Of a stretch of 64,000 nt of DNA, positions 29,532 to 38,712 are shown in pieces. Source of the stretch: Marinobacter bryozoorum (GTDB taxonomy: Bacteria; Pseudomonadota; Gammaproteobacteria; Pseudomonadales; Oleiphilaceae); contig NZ_JAKZAH010000002.1 in NCBI RefSeq assembly GCF_023156245.1, positions 124,001 to 188,000 on the forward strand, given 5' to 3'. Made by a program: the position numbers and the translations under genes. The notes beneath the pieces are model-generated. The model ran no database searches and was not told the origin of the DNA. It saw nothing but the letters and a program-made list of their open reading frames with translations. Each line of letters opens with the position of its first letter. The first letter of the stretch is position 1.

Positions 29532-30482
29532 GTGTCCAAGTTGATGATTTTCGCCGGCAATGCCAACCCGGAACTGGCCAAGGCTATTGCCCAGAAACTT
29601 CATATCCCCATGGGACAGGCGACCGTAGGCCGCTTCAGTGACGGTGAGACCACCGTTGAGATCAACGAGAACGTCCGCGGTCACGACGTCTTTATTATCC
29701 AGCCCACCTGCTACCCCACCAACGACAACCTGATGGAACTGATCGTGATGGCCGACGCCCTGCGCCGCGCTTCCGCCACGCGTATCACCGCCGTTATTCC
29801 CTACTACGGGTACGCGCGCCAGGATCGTCGGGTACGCTCTACACGGGTAGCCATCAGTGCCAAGGTAGTGGCGGACATGATCTCCTCCATCGGGGTAGAC
29901 CGGGTTCTGACTGTAGACCTGCACGCGGACCAGATTCAGGGGTTCTTCGACATTCCGGTGGACAACATCTACGCCACACCGGTGATGCTCGAGGACATCG
30001 AGAAGCAGCGCTTCGAGAACTTTATCGTGGTATCCCCCGACGTGGGTGGCGTGGTTCGCGCCCGCGCCGTGGCCAAGCGCCTGGACGATGCCGACCTGGC
30101 CATTATCGACAAGCGCCGGCCCAAGGCCAATGTTTCCCAGGTCATGCACATTATCGGCGACGTAAAAGACAAGACCTGTATCCTGGTGGACGACATCGTC
30201 GATACCGCCGGTACCCTTTGCAAGGCGGCCAACGCCCTTAAAGAGCATGGCGCCTCAAAGGTTATCGCCTATATCACCCACCCGGTGCTCTCCGGACCCG
30301 CCATTGATAACATCAATGCGTCGCAACTGGACGAACTGGTGGTATGTGACACCATTCCACTGGGTGACAAGGCGAAGAATTGTGATAGAATCCGCCCCCT
30401 CGGAATGGCCGGGCTGCTCGCGGAGTCCATTCGCCGCGTAAGCAACGAAGAGTCCATCAGCGCCATGTTCGAGAACGCCTGA
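29532..30482 (+). CDS. prs: ribose-phosphate pyrophosphokinase
   Basis: A 316-residue PRPP synthase making 5-phosphoribosyl-1-diphosphate for nucleotide, His and Trp synthesis. Motifs: flexible loop [33 protein letters not shown] and the PRPP-binding [13 protein letters not shown] start chosen because the family sequence ([15 protein letters not shown]) begins there; an upstream in-frame extension would run through the tRNA. Confidence 0.95.
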   Translation: MSKLMIFAGNANPELAKAIAQKLHIPMGQATVGRFSDGETTVEINENVRGHDVFIIQPTCYPTNDNLMELIVMADALRRASATRITAVIPYYGYARQDRRVRSTRVAISAKVVADMISSIGVDRVLTVDLHADQIQGFFDIPVDNIYATPVMLEDIEKQRFENFIVVSPDVGGVVRARAVAKRLDDADLAIIDKRRPKANVSQVMHIIGDVKDKTCILVDDIVDTAGTLCKAANALKEHGASKVIAYITHPVLSGPAIDNINASQLDELVVCDTIPLGDKAKNCDRIRPLGMAGLLAESIRRVSNEESISAMFENA

Positions 30483-30530
30483 ACCGAAGTCCCCCTCAGG
30501 CACGCAGAGAACAGACTCTGAAGCATCCGG

Positions 30531-30569
30531 AACTGGAGCCCCGTCACCACGGTGCTCCAGTTCTGTTTT
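30531..30569 (+). terminator. intrinsic terminator after prs
   Basis: Stem arms 30531-30539 and 30554-30562 pair perfectly (9 bp) and are followed by CTGTTTT. Suggests that rplY has its own promoter in the ~90 bases after it. Confidence 0.7.
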
Positions 30570-30657
30570 AAGCGCCGGCACAAAAACCGGCATTCACTGA
30601 CATCACCATCGCAAGCCTGGTCGCGGGCCCGGTGGATGATCGAACGAGGTAATGACC

Positions 30658-31305
30658 ATGTCCAAGAAGGATTTCGTGATTGAAGCATTTCCTCGCGATG
30701 ACCAGGGGAAAGGTGCGAGCCGCCGCCTGCGTCGCGAGGAGCGTAAGATTCCTGCCATCATCTATGGTGGCAACAAGGAAGCTACGCCTGTCTCTATCTG
30801 GCACAACGAACTGAAGAAAGACCTGGAAAACGAGGCCTTCTTCTCCCACATCCTGACCATCGACATTCAGGGCAAGAAAGAAAGCGTTATCCTGAAGGAT
30901 CTGCAGCGTCACCCGTACAAGCCGATCCTGACCCACGCTGACTTCCAGCGCGTCGACAAGGACCACGAGATCCACGTCAACGTACCGCTGCACTTCCTGA
31001 ACGAAGACCAGGCTCCGGTCGTCAAGCTGCAGGGTGGCGTTATTACCCACCAGCTGAACGAAGTGGAAGTCATCTGTCTGCCCCAGGACCTGCCCGAGTT
31101 CATCGAAATTGACGTGATGGACCTGGAAATGGATCAGACCCTGCACCTGAGCGACCTGAAGATGCCGAAAGGCGTTCGCTCCGCTGCCCTGCAGCATGGC
31201 GAAGACTACGACCAGGCGGTGGTTTCTGTTCACCTGCCTCGTGGCGCCAAGGTGGATGACAACGCCGAAGAAGGCGGAGAGGAAGAAGGCGAAGACAAGG
31301 AGTAA
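30658..31305 (+). CDS. rplY: 50S ribosomal protein L25/CTC
   Basis: A 215-residue long-form L25 (CTC type): N-terminal 5S-rRNA-binding domain (GASRRLRREERKIPAIIYGG) followed by the C-terminal TL5-like domain and a very acidic tail (EEGGEEEGEDKE). The start at 30658 has GAGG at proper spacing, while the ATG two codons upstream is too close to it. Confidence 0.93.
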   Translation: MSKKDFVIEAFPRDDQGKGASRRLRREERKIPAIIYGGNKEATPVSIWHNELKKDLENEAFFSHILTIDIQGKKESVILKDLQRHPYKPILTHADFQRVDKDHEIHVNVPLHFLNEDQAPVVKLQGGVITHQLNEVEVICLPQDLPEFIEIDVMDLEMDQTLHLSDLKMPKGVRSAALQHGEDYDQAVVSVHLPRGAKVDDNAEEGGEEEGEDKE

Positions 31306-31371
31306 TCCCTGTCCGCAGTCCCGCCTGGTTGATGCGTTAACCAGCTGCGAGACGCCAGGGAGCAGACGTAT

Positions 31372-31962
31372 ATGGCACAGGATATCGTCATGGTGGTGGG
31401 CCTTGGTAACCCCGGGGCCGACTACGAGCATACCCGCCATAACGCCGGCGCCCTGTTCGTCGAAGCGCTGGCCCGTGAAGCGGGCCAGACGCTCCGCCCC
31501 GAAAAGAAATACCACGGCCTTTACAGCCGGATTCAGTGGCAGGGCCTGGACCTGCACCTGTTAAACCCCACCACCTTCATGAACCGCAGCGGCCTGTCCA
31601 TCAAGGCACTGGCGGACTTCTTCAAGATCGCCCCGGAACAGATCCTCGTCGCCCACGACGAACTCGACCTACCCCCCGGCACCGCCAAGCTGAAGAAAGG
31701 CGGAGGTCATGGCGGCCACAACGGTCTGCGTGACACCATCGCCCACCTGGGCACCAGGGACTTCCAGCGACTACGCATCGGCATCGGTCACCCCGGCGAC
31801 AGCCGCAAGGTCACAGGATATGTGCTGGGCCGGCTGGGCAAGCAGGAAACCGAACAGCTCAACGCGGTCATTGACGAGATACTCCGTGTACTGCCGGATG
31901 CAGCCAGCGGCAAACTGCCAGCGGCCATGAACCGGCTGCACAGTTTCAAGCCGGCTCCCTGA
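31372..31962 (+). CDS. pth: peptidyl-tRNA hydrolase
   Basis: A 196-residue enzyme releasing tRNA from stalled peptidyl-tRNA. Catalytic His in [12 protein letters not shown], Asp in [12 protein letters not shown], and Asn in PTTFMNRSG. Standard length; follows rplY by 66 bases. Confidence 0.95.
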   Translation: MAQDIVMVVGLGNPGADYEHTRHNAGALFVEALAREAGQTLRPEKKYHGLYSRIQWQGLDLHLLNPTTFMNRSGLSIKALADFFKIAPEQILVAHDELDLPPGTAKLKKGGGHGGHNGLRDTIAHLGTRDFQRLRIGIGHPGDSRKVTGYVLGRLGKQETEQLNAVIDEILRVLPDAASGKLPAAMNRLHSFKPAP

Positions 31963-32100
31963 ATCACTACCCGGCCGAAATAACCCCTTACTCGCACCTG
32001 TACCTGTACACCGGTATAATTCGCGCAAATTTCCGGGTGCCCGTCCCTGCCTGCCATGGCAAATCATCAGACGGCCCCTTTACGATCAGCAGAGGCACAC

Positions 32101-33192
32101 ATGGGATTCAATTGCGGCATTGTCGGCCTGCCCAACGTCGGCAAATCCACCCTGTTCAACGCACTCACCAAGGCGGAAATCGGCGCCGAGAACTTCCCCT
32201 TCTGCACCATCGAGCCCAATGCCGGCGTGGTACCGATGCCGGACCCGCGCCTGAACAAGCTGGCCGAGATTGTAAACCCCCAGAAAACAATCCCCACGAC
32301 CATGGAGTTCGTGGACATTGCAGGCCTGGTGGAAGGTGCGTCGAAGGGTGAAGGCCTGGGCAACCAGTTCCTTGCCAACATCCGCCAGACCGATGCCATT
32401 GCGCACGTGGTGCGCTGTTTCGAGGATGAGAACGTCATCCACGTAGCCAACAAGATTGATCCGGCGGCCGACATCGAGATCATCAATACCGAATTGGCCC
32501 TGGCTGACCTGGATACGGTGGAGAAGGCCATCAAGCGCGTGCAGCGGGTTGCCAAGAGCGGCGACAAGACTGCCAAGGCGCAACTGGATATGTTCGAGCA
32601 GCTGCTGCCGGTGCTGAACGAAGGCAAGCCGGTTCGCAGCATGAACCTGGACAGCGACCAGATGGCCCTGGTTCGCGAGCTTTGCCTGCTGACGGTCAAG
32701 CCCACCATGTACATCGCCAACGTCAGCGAAGACGGCTTCGAGAACAACCCGCACCTGGACAAGGTCATGGCCATCGCCGCTGAGGAGAACGCCGTGGTGG
32801 TGCCCATATGCAACAAGATCGAAGCCGAGATCGCCGAGCTGGAAGACGACGAGAAGTCCATGTTCCTGGACGAGATGGGCATGGAAGAACCCGGCCTGGA
32901 CCGTGTCATCCGCGCCGGCTACAAGCTGCTGGGGCTGCAAACCTACTTTACCGCTGGCGTGAAGGAAGTACGCGCCTGGACCGTTCGCATCGGCGCCACT
33001 GCACCCCAGGCGGCTGCTGTAATCCACACGGACTTCGAGCGAGGCTTTATCCGGGCCGAAGTTGTGGCCTATGACGACTTCGTGCAGTACAACGGCGAAC
33101 AGGGCGCCAAGGACGCTGGCAAGTGGCGCCTGGAAGGCAAGGAGTACATCGTCCAGGACGGCGACGTTATCCATTTCCGCTTCAATGTGTAA
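32101..33192 (+). CDS. ychF: redox-regulated ATPase YchF
   Basis: A 363-residue Obg-like P-loop protein that hydrolyses ATP rather than GTP. G1 is [15 protein letters not shown]; the G4 position reads NKIEAE instead of NKxD, as in YchF; TGS domain at the C-terminus ([13 protein letters not shown]). Start set at MGFNCGIVG; the in-frame ATG at 32056 would add 15 unrelated residues. Last host gene before tRNA-Met. Confidence 0.95.
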   Translation: MGFNCGIVGLPNVGKSTLFNALTKAEIGAENFPFCTIEPNAGVVPMPDPRLNKLAEIVNPQKTIPTTMEFVDIAGLVEGASKGEGLGNQFLANIRQTDAIAHVVRCFEDENVIHVANKIDPAADIEIINTELALADLDTVEKAIKRVQRVAKSGDKTAKAQLDMFEQLLPVLNEGKPVRSMNLDSDQMALVRELCLLTVKPTMYIANVSEDGFENNPHLDKVMAIAAEENAVVVPICNKIEAEIAELEDDEKSMFLDEMGMEEPGLDRVIRAGYKLLGLQTYFTAGVKEVRAWTVRIGATAPQAAAVIHTDFERGFIRAEVVAYDDFVQYNGEQGAKDAGKWRLEGKEYIVQDGDVIHFRFNV

Positions 33193-33283
33193 CCGCTGAA
33201 AAAAATCCGGGGGTAAGCCTTGACAGATACCCCCCGAATACTGAAAATACGCGCCTCGTTTGGGACGTAAATCCCGACGAAAT

Positions 33284-33360
33284 GGCAAGGTAGCTCAGTT
33301 GGTTAGAGCACAGCACTCATAATGCTGGGGTCGGCGGTTCGACTCCGCCCCTTGCTACCA
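33284..33360 (+). tRNA. tRNA-Met (CAT), elongator type
   Basis: A 77-base cloverleaf GGCAAGG...CCTTGCTACCA with anticodon CAT at 33318-33320 and encoded CCA. Resembles elongator tRNA-Met (D-arm AGCTCAGTTGGTTAGAGC). A tRNA-Ile2 that reads AUA after lysidine modification also has CAT but the body looks like Met. The integrase gene starts its stop codon 21 bases later, so the tRNA 3' end is the probable attachment site. Confidence 0.95.
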
Positions 33361-33368
33361 GTATTCTC

Positions 33369-33403
33369 AAAGGGTTGCGGCTTACGTCGTGACCCTTTTT
33401 TTT
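33369..33403. terminator. terminator between tRNA-Met and integrase
   Basis: AAAGGGT at 33369-33375 pairs with ACCCTTT at 33392-33398, followed by a run of eight T on the plus strand. Overlaps the end of the integrase gene and would end tRNA transcription. Confidence 0.65.
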
Positions 33404-34497
33404 GCCTCTGTGGGCATTTTGCGGACAGGGCGCAATTTCACCACCGCTACACCATCCGAATCTGCACCACGTTTTTCAGCGATCTTCTCCACCGCGTTCA
33501 CCAGCTCGGCAACCTCCGCCGTCGAGTAGTGAGTGGTGACCGATCCCCGTTTGTGACCGAGTAACTCCGCCCGGGCTTCTTCCGTGATCCCCGCGGCTCG
33601 AAGCCGGCGGCCAAACGTGTGCCTGAGATCATGACCCCGGACGTGTGACAATCCCGCTTTCTTCCGGGCCTTCCGCCACCCGTTGTTGAAGATGGAGGCC
33701 ACCGGCCGGCCATGGAAGGTGAAGACCCGGTCCTCGTGCTTCCCCCGCTGGCGGTTCACCACAGCTCTCGCCGTTGTGTTCAGCACTACCAGCCGGTCGG
33801 TTCCGTTCTTCGTCACGCTGGCGGGCAGAATGAAGCCGAAGCCGTTGTCCGGCAGGACCACTTCCCACTCCCATTGCAGGGCGCAGATCTCGCTTTCCCG
33901 GCACCCGGTATGCACGGCGAATTCTGCCATGTCCCGCAAGTGTTCGGGCAGCTCCTGAAATAGCCTGCCCTGCTCTGCCCAGGTAATGGGCGACGGGGCA
34001 CGGCTGTCTCGCCAGTCCACGTCCGGGACCATGGGCGCGGTTTCCAGCCAGGTCATGCCGTGCTCGTCCCGCCACAGTTCAGCGCACAATCTCAGTATCC
34101 GCCGGGCCACGGCCAGTGACCGGTTCACGGTCCCCGACTTCACGCCTTCTTTCCTTCTGGCATCGATGAAGCCCTGCAGGGTTCCGGCGTGCACCTGGTT
34201 GATCGGTAGTTTCCCGATGTATGGATCCAGTGCCTTTAGATCCTGGACGTCACGCTTTATACTGCGCTTGTGCGCGTACTCCCGGGCATACCGGAGAGCA
34301 GCCTCCCGCCAGATTCGGCTTGGCCTGACACCATAAACCGAAGCCTGGCGGATCTCTTCCAACCTCCTGACCAGATATTGCTCGGCCTCTACCCGGTCAG
34401 TCGATCCAGTGCTTTCTCGAATCCTCCGTCCGTTAAGTCTCTTTTCGATGTGCCAGACGCCACCCCGAAGGATGAGTCCGTTGCCTTTCTTTGCCAT
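33382..34497 (-). CDS. int: phage tyrosine integrase
   Basis: A 371-residue site-specific recombinase. Catalytic residues visible: Arg200 (HTGCRESEI), His289-x-x-Arg292 (HDLRHTFG), His315 (LLGHK) and the nucleophile Tyr324 (TTHYST). The N-terminal arm-binding (residues ~1-60) and SAM-like core-binding domains precede. It ends next to tRNA-Met and is transcribed towards it. The excisionase-like gene upstream overlaps it by about 110 bases. Confidence 0.95.
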   Translation of the reverse strand: MAKKGNGLILRGGVWHIEKRLNGRRIRESTGSTDRVEAEQYLVRRLEEIRQASVYGVRPSRIWREAALRYAREYAHKRSIKRDVQDLKALDPYIGKLPINQVHAGTLQGFIDARRKEGVKSGTVNRSLAVARRILRLCAELWRDEHGMTWLETAPMVPDVDWRDSRAPSPITWAEQGRLFQELPEHLRDMAEFAVHTGCRESEICALQWEWEVVLPDNGFGFILPASVTKNGTDRLVVLNTTARAVVNRQRGKHEDRVFTFHGRPVASIFNNGWRKARKKAGLSHVRGHDLRHTFGRRLRAAGITEEARAELLGHKRGSVTTHYSTAEVAELVNAVEKIAEKRGADSDGVAVVKLRPVRKMPTEAKKRVTT

Positions 34498-34721
34498 GTT
34501 GAATCACTCCATTTTTGGGCCGGAGCCTGCCCTCGCCGGGCAATATACTCATCCAGTGCGGCGTCCAGTTCAAGCCGGTCAAAGCCGATGCCCTGCTGGC
34601 CAATCGGTATCTCCCTGACATACGGGCGTATTTGCTCGTTAAAAGTTTCGCGCCCCATTCCGCAATACCGATACGCTGAACCGGCCCGGATGATTCGTGG
34701 CTGAAAATCCAGTGGTTTCAC
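34389..34721 (-). CDS. excisionase-like DNA-binding protein
   Basis: A 110-residue protein whose N-terminal part (AGSAYRYCGMGRETFNEQIRP...GFDRLELDAALDEY) reads like a MerR/Xis-type winged helix: a hydrophobic helix-turn-helix followed by an FDRLELD wing. GTG start preceded by GGAGG. Large overlap (109 bases) with the integrase gene, as often for xis/int. Function as excisionase is inferred from position and fold pattern. Confidence 0.65.
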   Translation of the reverse strand: MKPLDFQPRIIRAGSAYRYCGMGRETFNEQIRPYVREIPIGQQGIGFDRLELDAALDEYIARRGQAPAQKWSDSTWQRKATDSSFGVASGTSKRDLTDGGFEKALDRLTG

Positions 34722-34722
34722 G

Positions 34723-35052
34723 CTACACCTCCACCAACTCAACAACTGCCGGATCACTGCGCCCGGCGTCTCTCGGCTCATTAAACCGGTAATCTATCCG
34801 CACCAGGCCAAGGTCAATGGCCAGCCCCATGTGCCTGGCGAGGGTAGATGCGTTTGGCGCATTTGGAACCAGGCCCATCATATGCCTGGCCAGCACGGGC
34901 CCATCGGCCAGGGCTTCAACGATGGCGTCAACCAGCCACACCAGAACCGGCTTCCTGACGATCCGCATCCCCTCCTGCTCCAGATAATGCGTCGGAACCT
35001 GAGCTATCAAGGATTCCTTGACCGATGGCGGGAATAGCTCTGCCTGGTTCAT
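34723..35052 (-). CDS. hypothetical phage protein
   Basis: A 109-residue protein with no recognised domain. The second half (NASTLARHMGLAIDLGLVRIDYRF) has a winged-helix-like pattern, so DNA binding is possible. Ends 1 base before the excisionase-like gene start and overlaps its upstream neighbour by 4 bases; part of a long minus-strand operon. Confidence 0.6.
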   Translation of the reverse strand: MNQAELFPPSVKESLIAQVPTHYLEQEGMRIVRKPVLVWLVDAIVEALADGPVLARHMMGLVPNAPNASTLARHMGLAIDLGLVRIDYRFNEPRDAGRSDPAVVELVEV

Positions 35053-35282
35053 CGGATTGCCTCCAGCGTCGGCGCCTTGCTCTTAAGGTCTTCGATACAC
35101 GCAATACACCGGTCAAGACACTGCTGGATTGCAGCTTCGATGGTCCGGTGCCTGTGGTCTGACTTGATTTCCACCTTCACCCCTTCGCCAGTGACAAACG
35201 TCTCGCACTTGCAGACCCATCCGTTCCCGTGGTTGAAGATGGCCACCTCGCCAAAGCGGGTTAGCTGTTCTGCCTGGGTCAT
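35049..35282 (-). CDS. hypothetical phage protein
   Basis: A 77-residue protein of mixed strand/helix character (NGWVCKCETFVTG, then a helix with two Cys, QQCLDRCIACIEDL). Not recognised. Coupled by 4-base overlaps at both ends. Confidence 0.55.
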   Translation of the reverse strand: MTQAEQLTRFGEVAIFNHGNGWVCKCETFVTGEGVKVEIKSDHRHRTIEAAIQQCLDRCIACIEDLKSKAPTLEAIR

Positions 35283-35581
35283 GACCTCAGCTCCTTCAGC
35301 AGCTTGTGGTTTTTCTCTACCTGCGCGATGTCCGCCCGGTAGCTGCGCTGCATGGACGGGTATTTCAGGTCATCCTCGGAATACTTGACGCGGATCTCGT
35401 CCAGCAGCTCGCTGGTGGTTTGTTCCAGGGCTGCAATCAGCCGCTCACGATCCCGCTGCAGCCCCTCAATCAAATTCAGCGCCCACCAATCAAGCGGATT
35501 CGTCACCAGTGGCGGCGCATCCACCACATAGCTTCCAGTCATCTGGTGGTGAAGGGCTACCAGGTTGTCAAGTTTTGGCAT
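35279..35581 (-). CDS. hypothetical phage protein
   Basis: A 100-residue mainly helical protein; the C-terminal 60 residues are charged and may form a coiled coil (RDRERLIAALEQTTSELLDE). No family recognised. Overlaps both neighbours. Confidence 0.55.
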   Translation of the reverse strand: MPKLDNLVALHHQMTGSYVVDAPPLVTNPLDWWALNLIEGLQRDRERLIAALEQTTSELLDEIRVKYSEDDLKYPSMQRSYRADIAQVEKNHKLLKELRS

Positions 35582-35897
35582 TACGGCCTCCCATCATCGC
35601 TATCAGTCGCTGACTCAGTAGGTTCAACTGGCTCCGGCTGGCATTCTTTACGCAGTGGCATCCGCCGTTCGTGCCCATGCCTGACCTGGGTCCGGTAACA
35701 ATGCAGGCGCGGTCAGTGCAGCCAGCCCAGCCTTGAAACAGGCGCTCCCGGATATGGTCAGCCCTGATGTACTTCACCGCCTCAGCAGGATCACAGGCAT
35801 AGGATGGCGCTGGATCGTCGCACCAGACCATGCAGGGCGCACCGTCCACGTCCTCGCCCTTGATTAGATAGATGGTTTCGGGTGTGTCAGGCATCAT
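35568..35897 (-). CDS. hypothetical phage protein
   Basis: A 109-residue protein. The first 45 residues (ETIYLIKGEDVDGAPCMVWCDDP...VKYIRADHI) match the common phage pattern of short proteins of ead/Ea22 type that end in YxRAD. The middle contains several Cys and Gly. Function unknown. Confidence 0.55.
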   Translation of the reverse strand: MMPDTPETIYLIKGEDVDGAPCMVWCDDPAPSYACDPAEAVKYIRADHIRERLFQGWAGCTDRACIVTGPRSGMGTNGGCHCVKNASRSQLNLLSQRLIAMMGGRNAKT

Positions 35898-36303
35898 CGC
35901 CTCCGGAGTCTGTGGGGTGGGTGGCGATAGCCACTGTGCTGACGCCGCTGTATTCAGTGATTATCTTGCCGTGCTTCTTCAGCATGTCCCGGATGAACCC
36001 AAGCTGCCGTTTAGGGCCTTCGTGGGGGATATCCCACTTCTCAATCGCTTCATCAAACTTCGGGATATCGCCACTATCGAAGGCTGACTTGTCATTGATG
36101 AATAGCAGTAACTGGATATCTTCATAATCCTGGCACTGCTCAGATGCGCGGTTGAGTGCCGCGTTCATGTCCCCAAACACAGGGAGTGGTTCGCCCGTAT
36201 ATTTTTCGACAATCTTATTTGCAGCTGCAAAACAGACGAGCGAGTTATTCATTTCACCGATAACATTGCGGTCACCATCCATGACTATTACGTGATTTCC
36301 CAT
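35887..36303 (-). CDS. hypothetical phage protein
   Basis: A 138-residue acidic protein with alternating strands and helices (HVIVMDGDRNVIGEMNN..., IQLLLFINDKSAFDSGD). No family recognised. The first in-frame ATG (36306) is two codons... one codon before the chosen start; both are possible. Coding region is visibly more A+T-rich than host genes. Confidence 0.5.
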   Translation of the reverse strand: MGNHVIVMDGDRNVIGEMNNSLVCFAAANKIVEKYTGEPLPVFGDMNAALNRASEQCQDYEDIQLLLFINDKSAFDSGDIPKFDEAIEKWDIPHEGPKRQLGFIRDMLKKHGKIITEYSGVSTVAIATHPTDSGGDDA

Positions 36304-36680
36304 CACTCCCCTCCCTCAGATTGGCGCTCAAGTTCGGCGCCTTGGGTGCGTAGGTGTTTTAGCTGCTTAACGCCATTCGTCATACGAGGGGCAACGATTT
36401 GCTCCAGTCCCGCGTTGTCGTCCAACTGGCCAAGGCTGAATCCCTGCTTTGCGCCATTGGCATAGCTCAGATCACACATGGCATCCTCACGCGCTTGCAA
36501 CTCCGCCACCCTGGCCCGCAGCGCCTCGTTCTCGGCCTGGAGTCGGGTGATTTCAGCGTCAGCATCCTTGGCTATCTGCGCTGCCTCTATCTGCGCGTAG
36601 GCAAAACCGTTTTGACTCTCCGGGAGCACGTTAGAATCCTCTGGGTCCATAGCCATAACCCGATCATAGTAATCATGCAT
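36303..36680 (-). CDS. coiled-coil hypothetical phage protein
   Basis: A 125-residue protein with a long predicted coiled coil in the middle (ITRLQAENEALRARVAELQA) and a polar C-terminus. Start at 36680 chosen because it gives a short overlap with the preceding gene; an in-frame extension upstream would read antisense-like sequence inside that gene. Function unknown. Confidence 0.6.
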   Translation of the reverse strand: MHDYYDRVMAMDPEDSNVLPESQNGFAYAQIEAAQIAKDADAEITRLQAENEALRARVAELQAREDAMCDLSYANGAKQGFSLGQLDDNAGLEQIVAPRMTNGVKQLKHLRTQGAELERQSEGGE

Positions 36681-36927
36681 GGCCGCGATCCTCCTGAATG
36701 AACCAGATGGTGTCACCCACCATATTGATCTCCCAGTCAGCCAGCTCGTCCATGTTGGAAAGCTGGCGCTCCTTCTCCCAATCCTTGCTGATAACGGCAG
36801 CACCGAACTCGGCCTCAAGCATCTTCTTGATGCGGTCGATGACGATGGATTTACCGCACTGAGTAGGTCCGGTGACGGTTATACAGGCGACTTCTGGAAC
36901 TTTGATGGCTACCTTTCGGGATTTCAC
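36673..36927 (-). CDS. small P-loop protein
   Basis: An 84-residue protein with a Walker A-like loop TVTGPTQCGKSIVIDRI near residues 17-33. It is far shorter than a full P-loop NTPase and no Walker B is obvious, so it may be a truncated or minimal nucleotide-binding protein. Overlaps genes on both sides by 4 to 8 bases. Confidence 0.6.
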   Translation of the reverse strand: MKSRKVAIKVPEVACITVTGPTQCGKSIVIDRIKKMLEAEFGAAVISKDWEKERQLSNMDELADWEINMVGDTIWFIQEDRGHA

Positions 36928-37469
36928 GATTCACCCTCCTTCGACTTGGGCGGCTGGGGGCGGGTTAGGTCATGAATGCAGCGCTTCACCATATCCCCGA
37001 CCTCAAAGGCGCGGGGGTCTTCACCTCGATCCAAGGCGGCGCAACATTCAGCGTGCATCCAGCCAAGCCCTTCGTAAAATTTATCAGGCATGGCCGGCCA
37101 CTCCCCGCCCTGTTCGCCGTTGCGGGGGTGGGTGACGGTGAGCAATGATTGAAGGCGCTTCAGGTCGCTCATGCAGTCCAGAGTTGCAGTGTCCTCCTGG
37201 TCACCGCACCGCTCACAGCGAACGAATCCGTTTTCAAGCTCTTCGACCACTCGGTCGATGATCTCTTTTGCCTCTGGCACCACCGCGGCGCTGGGCTGTT
37301 CGGGCTGGACACTGCTTGCCTGCCCCTCAAACCCATCCAGCCACATAACACGCCCGCCCTCAGATACAGCCACCCAGGCCCCGGCCTCATTGCGCACCAG
37401 CACCCCGCAAACATCGCCGCCCAGCTGGCGGATTTTGGATTCTGCGATTGGTTTTAGTTCGATGTTCAC
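36924..37469 (-). CDS. hypothetical phage protein with CxxC
   Basis: A 181-residue protein. The N-terminus (VCGVLVRNEAGAWVAVSEGG) forms a short beta-rich module; a zinc-ribbon-like CERCGD is in the middle. The C-terminus is helical with Cys-rich AECCAALDRGED. No family recognised. Confidence 0.55.
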   Translation of the reverse strand: MNIELKPIAESKIRQLGGDVCGVLVRNEAGAWVAVSEGGRVMWLDGFEGQASSVQPEQPSAAVVPEAKEIIDRVVEELENGFVRCERCGDQEDTATLDCMSDLKRLQSLLTVTHPRNGEQGGEWPAMPDKFYEGLGWMHAECCAALDRGEDPRAFEVGDMVKRCIHDLTRPQPPKSKEGES

Positions 37470-37690
37470 TGTTTTTTCTCCTGATCAATGATCTTCCCGC
37501 CGGGTCCTGCAAAGTCGATGATGCCTTGCGCCTGCATTGCTTCTACCATCCGCCACGCACGGTTGTAGCCTACTTTGAGCTTTCGCTGGACGTGGGAAAC
37601 TGACGGTTTCCCCCTTTTAACTACCAAGCTGACAGCCTGTTCGTAGAGGGGGTCTTTGGATCCATCCTCAAACGACATATTCGAATTCAC
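37466..37690 (-). CDS. stand-alone FtsK gamma-like winged-helix protein
   Basis: A 74-residue protein. Residues ~12-58 (DPLYEQAVSLVVKRGKPSVS, then VQRKLKVGYNRAWRMVEAMQ) closely match the C-terminal gamma domain of the DNA translocase FtsK, the winged helix that reads KOPS sequences. No motor domain is present. It overlaps the DHH phosphoesterase gene by 4 bases. Stand-alone forms may be phage regulators or may interfere with the host's chromosome-dimer machinery; this is inference. Confidence 0.78.
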   Translation of the reverse strand: MNSNMSFEDGSKDPLYEQAVSLVVKRGKPSVSHVQRKLKVGYNRAWRMVEAMQAQGIIDFAGPGGKIIDQEKKQ

Positions 37691-38712
37691 GCCTCACCCC
37701 CAAACACCGTAAACCGGCACTGGCAGGACTGGATGGCCGCCTGCACATCGTCGGCAGTTGAAAACTGGATCAGTAGCGCCTTGTGGAAAGTGGTGCCGTC
37801 CTCGTCAGTGATATCGCCAGCGAGGGCAACATTACCCCGAACCATTTTGTTGGCGTCAGCAATATGGTCACCGCCTTCCCATCCAATCGGCGCCTGGAAG
37901 CCTGCCGCCCGGGCATGACCACCGCCGCCAAACCGCTTGGCGATCTCGCTGACATCGATGCCGTCCTCTTTCGAGCGCAGGCTGAACTTCCGCCCTGATT
38001 CGGTATCGACGTAGGTAGCCGCGAAGGGCTGGCCTTTTGCCATGAGGTTGCCGGCGTCGGACGCGAAAATGTACGGCACGTTGGCCACCGGTACCGTGTA
38101 GCCACAGATATTCATCAGCCGACCCGTCAGGCGCACCGCTTCCCGGACGTCCTTCATGTGTTTGCGCTGCAGTGCTTCGCCCTGCTGGATAACCTGCTGG
38201 CGGGCTTCATCGTCCTCGAGGTCGTTCATGATTCGCAGCCAGATATCGAACTGCTGCTCATAGGAGAAAAGAACCGATCCGATCTCCCGGGTGCCCTCCA
38301 GGTGAAAGTGCCACAGGTCCCGGTCCTGGATGTACTCGATCAGCCGTGCGCGATCCTCGCCCGGATAGCACCAGTCCCACGCCAGGGCGGCACCGGACCG
38401 GTTCATGTCGAACTCGCCATGGATTCGCCCAGAATCCAGCAGGGGCTGAATGTCGGCCTCGGCGGTCTTGTGGTGGTCCAGGATGGTCACGGACTTCGCC
38501 TGTTCCAGGATCAGCTCCAGTTCCGGCGGCTTGTAGGAAAAGTCCACCAGGAGAACGTCATGGCCGGCGCAGTCGGGCGGGGCTTCGCCATAGTTCGCCG
38601 CCACGTACTTCACGTAGTAGCCATACCGGAGCCAAACCACGAAGGCCGCCCCGAACCCATCGGCACAGTTGCCGTGGTAAATGCACAGTGTTGGCGTTAT
38701 CAGATTGCTCAT
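37687..38712 (-). CDS. DHH-family phosphoesterase
   Basis: A 341-residue DHH/DHHA1 phosphoesterase. Motifs: HGNCADGFGAA with the first Asp, LLVDFSY, the signature DHH at residues 79-81 (LDHHKT), and the DHHA1 glycine block FGGGGHARAAGF near 265. The family includes RecJ, oligoribonuclease NrnA and cyclic-dinucleotide phosphodiesterases. In a phage it might recycle nucleotides or destroy a signalling nucleotide used in defence; no direct evidence here for either. Confidence 0.85.
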   Translation of the reverse strand: MSNLITPTLCIYHGNCADGFGAAFVVWLRYGYYVKYVAANYGEAPPDCAGHDVLLVDFSYKPPELELILEQAKSVTILDHHKTAEADIQPLLDSGRIHGEFDMNRSGAALAWDWCYPGEDRARLIEYIQDRDLWHFHLEGTREIGSVLFSYEQQFDIWLRIMNDLEDDEARQQVIQQGEALQRKHMKDVREAVRLTGRLMNICGYTVPVANVPYIFASDAGNLMAKGQPFAATYVDTESGRKFSLRSKEDGIDVSEIAKRFGGGGHARAAGFQAPIGWEGGDHIADANKMVRGNVALAGDITDEDGTTFHKALLIQFSTADDVQAAIQSCQCRFTVFGGEA

